A stretch of DNA of 15,137 bases from contig CAJUFF010000056.1 in the NCBI GenBank assembly GCA_910585505.1, forward strand, positions 1 to 15,137, read 5' to 3'. This document shows, one piece after another, positions 14,570-15,137 of this stretch. Each line of letters begins with the position of its first letter. Within the stretch, counting starts at the first letter, position 1. The notes below the pieces were generated by a model, which was not told where the DNA came from, did no database searches, and saw nothing but the letters and a program-made list of their open reading frames with translations. Position numbers and translations under genes: made by a program. Source of the stretch: an uncultured Ruminiclostridium sp. (lineage in GTDB: Bacteria; Bacillota; Clostridia; Oscillospirales; Ruminococcaceae).

Positions 14570-15137
14570 ATGAAGATAAACGACAAATATACAAAAATTC
14601 TTATTGACGAAACACTTAGGGAAACGGTGAGCCACGGAAGCGAGGAATATCACTTTAAGTACTATTATGAGGATATATGGCTGTTTGATTTTCACTGTGT
14701 AGACTGGCATTGGCATTCCGAAGTTGAATTTGTTTTTCTTGAAAAGGGAAAAGCAAGGTTCCTTGTGGGAAGCGAAAGCTATAATTTAAATGAGGGAATG
14801 GGAATATTTATAAATACGCATGTAATCCACAGATTTGAGGCGGAAGAATGCGCGGTTATTCCAAATATTGTATTTTCGCCGACATTACTTTCTCCTAAAG
14901 GGAGTCTGATATATCAAAAATATATACTGCCTGTTCTGGATTCGTCGGCAGACTGTATTGTTTTTTCTCCTGACGTTCTCTGGCAGCAAAGCACGCTGGA
15001 TTTGTTAATGTCAGTATTTGAAATTCAGGAAAGCGAAAATATATCTGAAATAAAAACCGTTGAGATTTTGCTCAATATGTGGAACATAATATATGAAAAT
15101 GTTAATATAAAAGAAAGAACAGCCGTGTCTTACGCTT
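14570..15137 (+). CDS. AraC-type transcriptional regulator, N-terminal part (cut by window end)
   Basis: An open frame of 189 codons runs to the window end with no stop. The first part reads as a small cupin sensor domain: a strand with FKYYYEDIWLFDFHCVDWHW (about 29-48), then HSEVEFVFLEKGKARFLVG and YNLNEGMGIFINTHVIHRF (about 72-90). The HWHSEVEF and N...H..HRF patterns are those of sugar-responsive AraC-family regulators. A mostly helical linker follows (about 130-185). The C-terminal pair of helix-turn-helix motifs would lie beyond the window, so the DNA-binding half is not seen. The ATG follows AAGGCGGA with good spacing. Its divergent position to the MFS gene suggests that it controls that gene. 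Confidence 0.8.
   Translation, partial: MKINDKYTKILIDETLRETVSHGSEEYHFKYYYEDIWLFDFHCVDWHWHSEVEFVFLEKGKARFLVGSESYNLNEGMGIFINTHVIHRFEAEECAVIPNIVFSPTLLSPKGSLIYQKYILPVLDSSADCIVFSPDVLWQQSTLDLLMSVFEIQESENISEIKTVEILLNMWNIIYENVNIKERTAVSYA

Noticed and set aside
1..15137. tRNA, rRNA or CRISPR array
   Set aside because: No cloverleaf, rRNA-like stretch or regularly spaced repeats seen while reading; coding density leaves little room. I could not run a covariance-model search.

Overview
The window looks like chromosomal DNA from an endospore-forming anaerobic Firmicute of class Clostridia. An Oscillospiraceae/Ruminococcaceae-type genome is my best guess, but this is inference from gene order, moderate GC content and Firmicute-like AAAGGA ribosome binding sites; I see no marker that fixes the genus.

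Positions 1-12450 hold the conserved plus-strand cluster that in Bacillus subtilis runs spoIIIA - yqhY - nusB - xseAB - ispA - dxs - tlyA - argR - recN. Here it comprises spoIIIAE, AF, AG and AH (sporulation channel), an Asp23/YqhY protein, nusB, xseA and xseB (exonuclease VII; xseB is a 57-codon gene at 5025-5198), ispA, a DivPAP2/YuiD membrane phosphatase-like protein, dxs, tlyA, nadK, argR and recN. accBC and folD, which lie in this cluster in B. subtilis, are absent. The spoIIIA block appears to be separated from the housekeeping block by a compact element at 2788-2881, in which the -10 box of a strong sigma-A-type promoter is also the 5' arm of a long terminator-like hairpin. ispA and dxs link the cluster to isoprenoid synthesis by the MEP pathway. 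tlyA, nadK, argR and recN follow with short gaps or overlaps, and a clean bidirectional terminator closes the cluster at 12456-12487.

Positions 12500-15137 are a different, accessory module. A divergently transcribed pair, an MFS transporter (minus strand) and an AraC-type regulator (plus strand, cut by the window end), share a 117-bp intergenic region with two near-consensus promoters. Downstream of the MFS gene, and once translationally coupled to it, lies a DUF1349 gene that is now a pseudogene: it carries a 174-bp inverted-repeat element at codon 4, two apparent frameshifts and a nonsense codon. This module occupies the place after recN where spoIVB and spo0A often sit.

Two non-coding mobile elements (MITE-like) are visible. 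One, of 157 bp, is inserted exactly at the stop codon of the DivPAP2 gene with an apparent TTA duplication. The other is the 174-bp element in the DUF1349 gene, with an apparent TTAA duplication. Their end sequences are unrelated. I found no tRNA, rRNA or CRISPR array.
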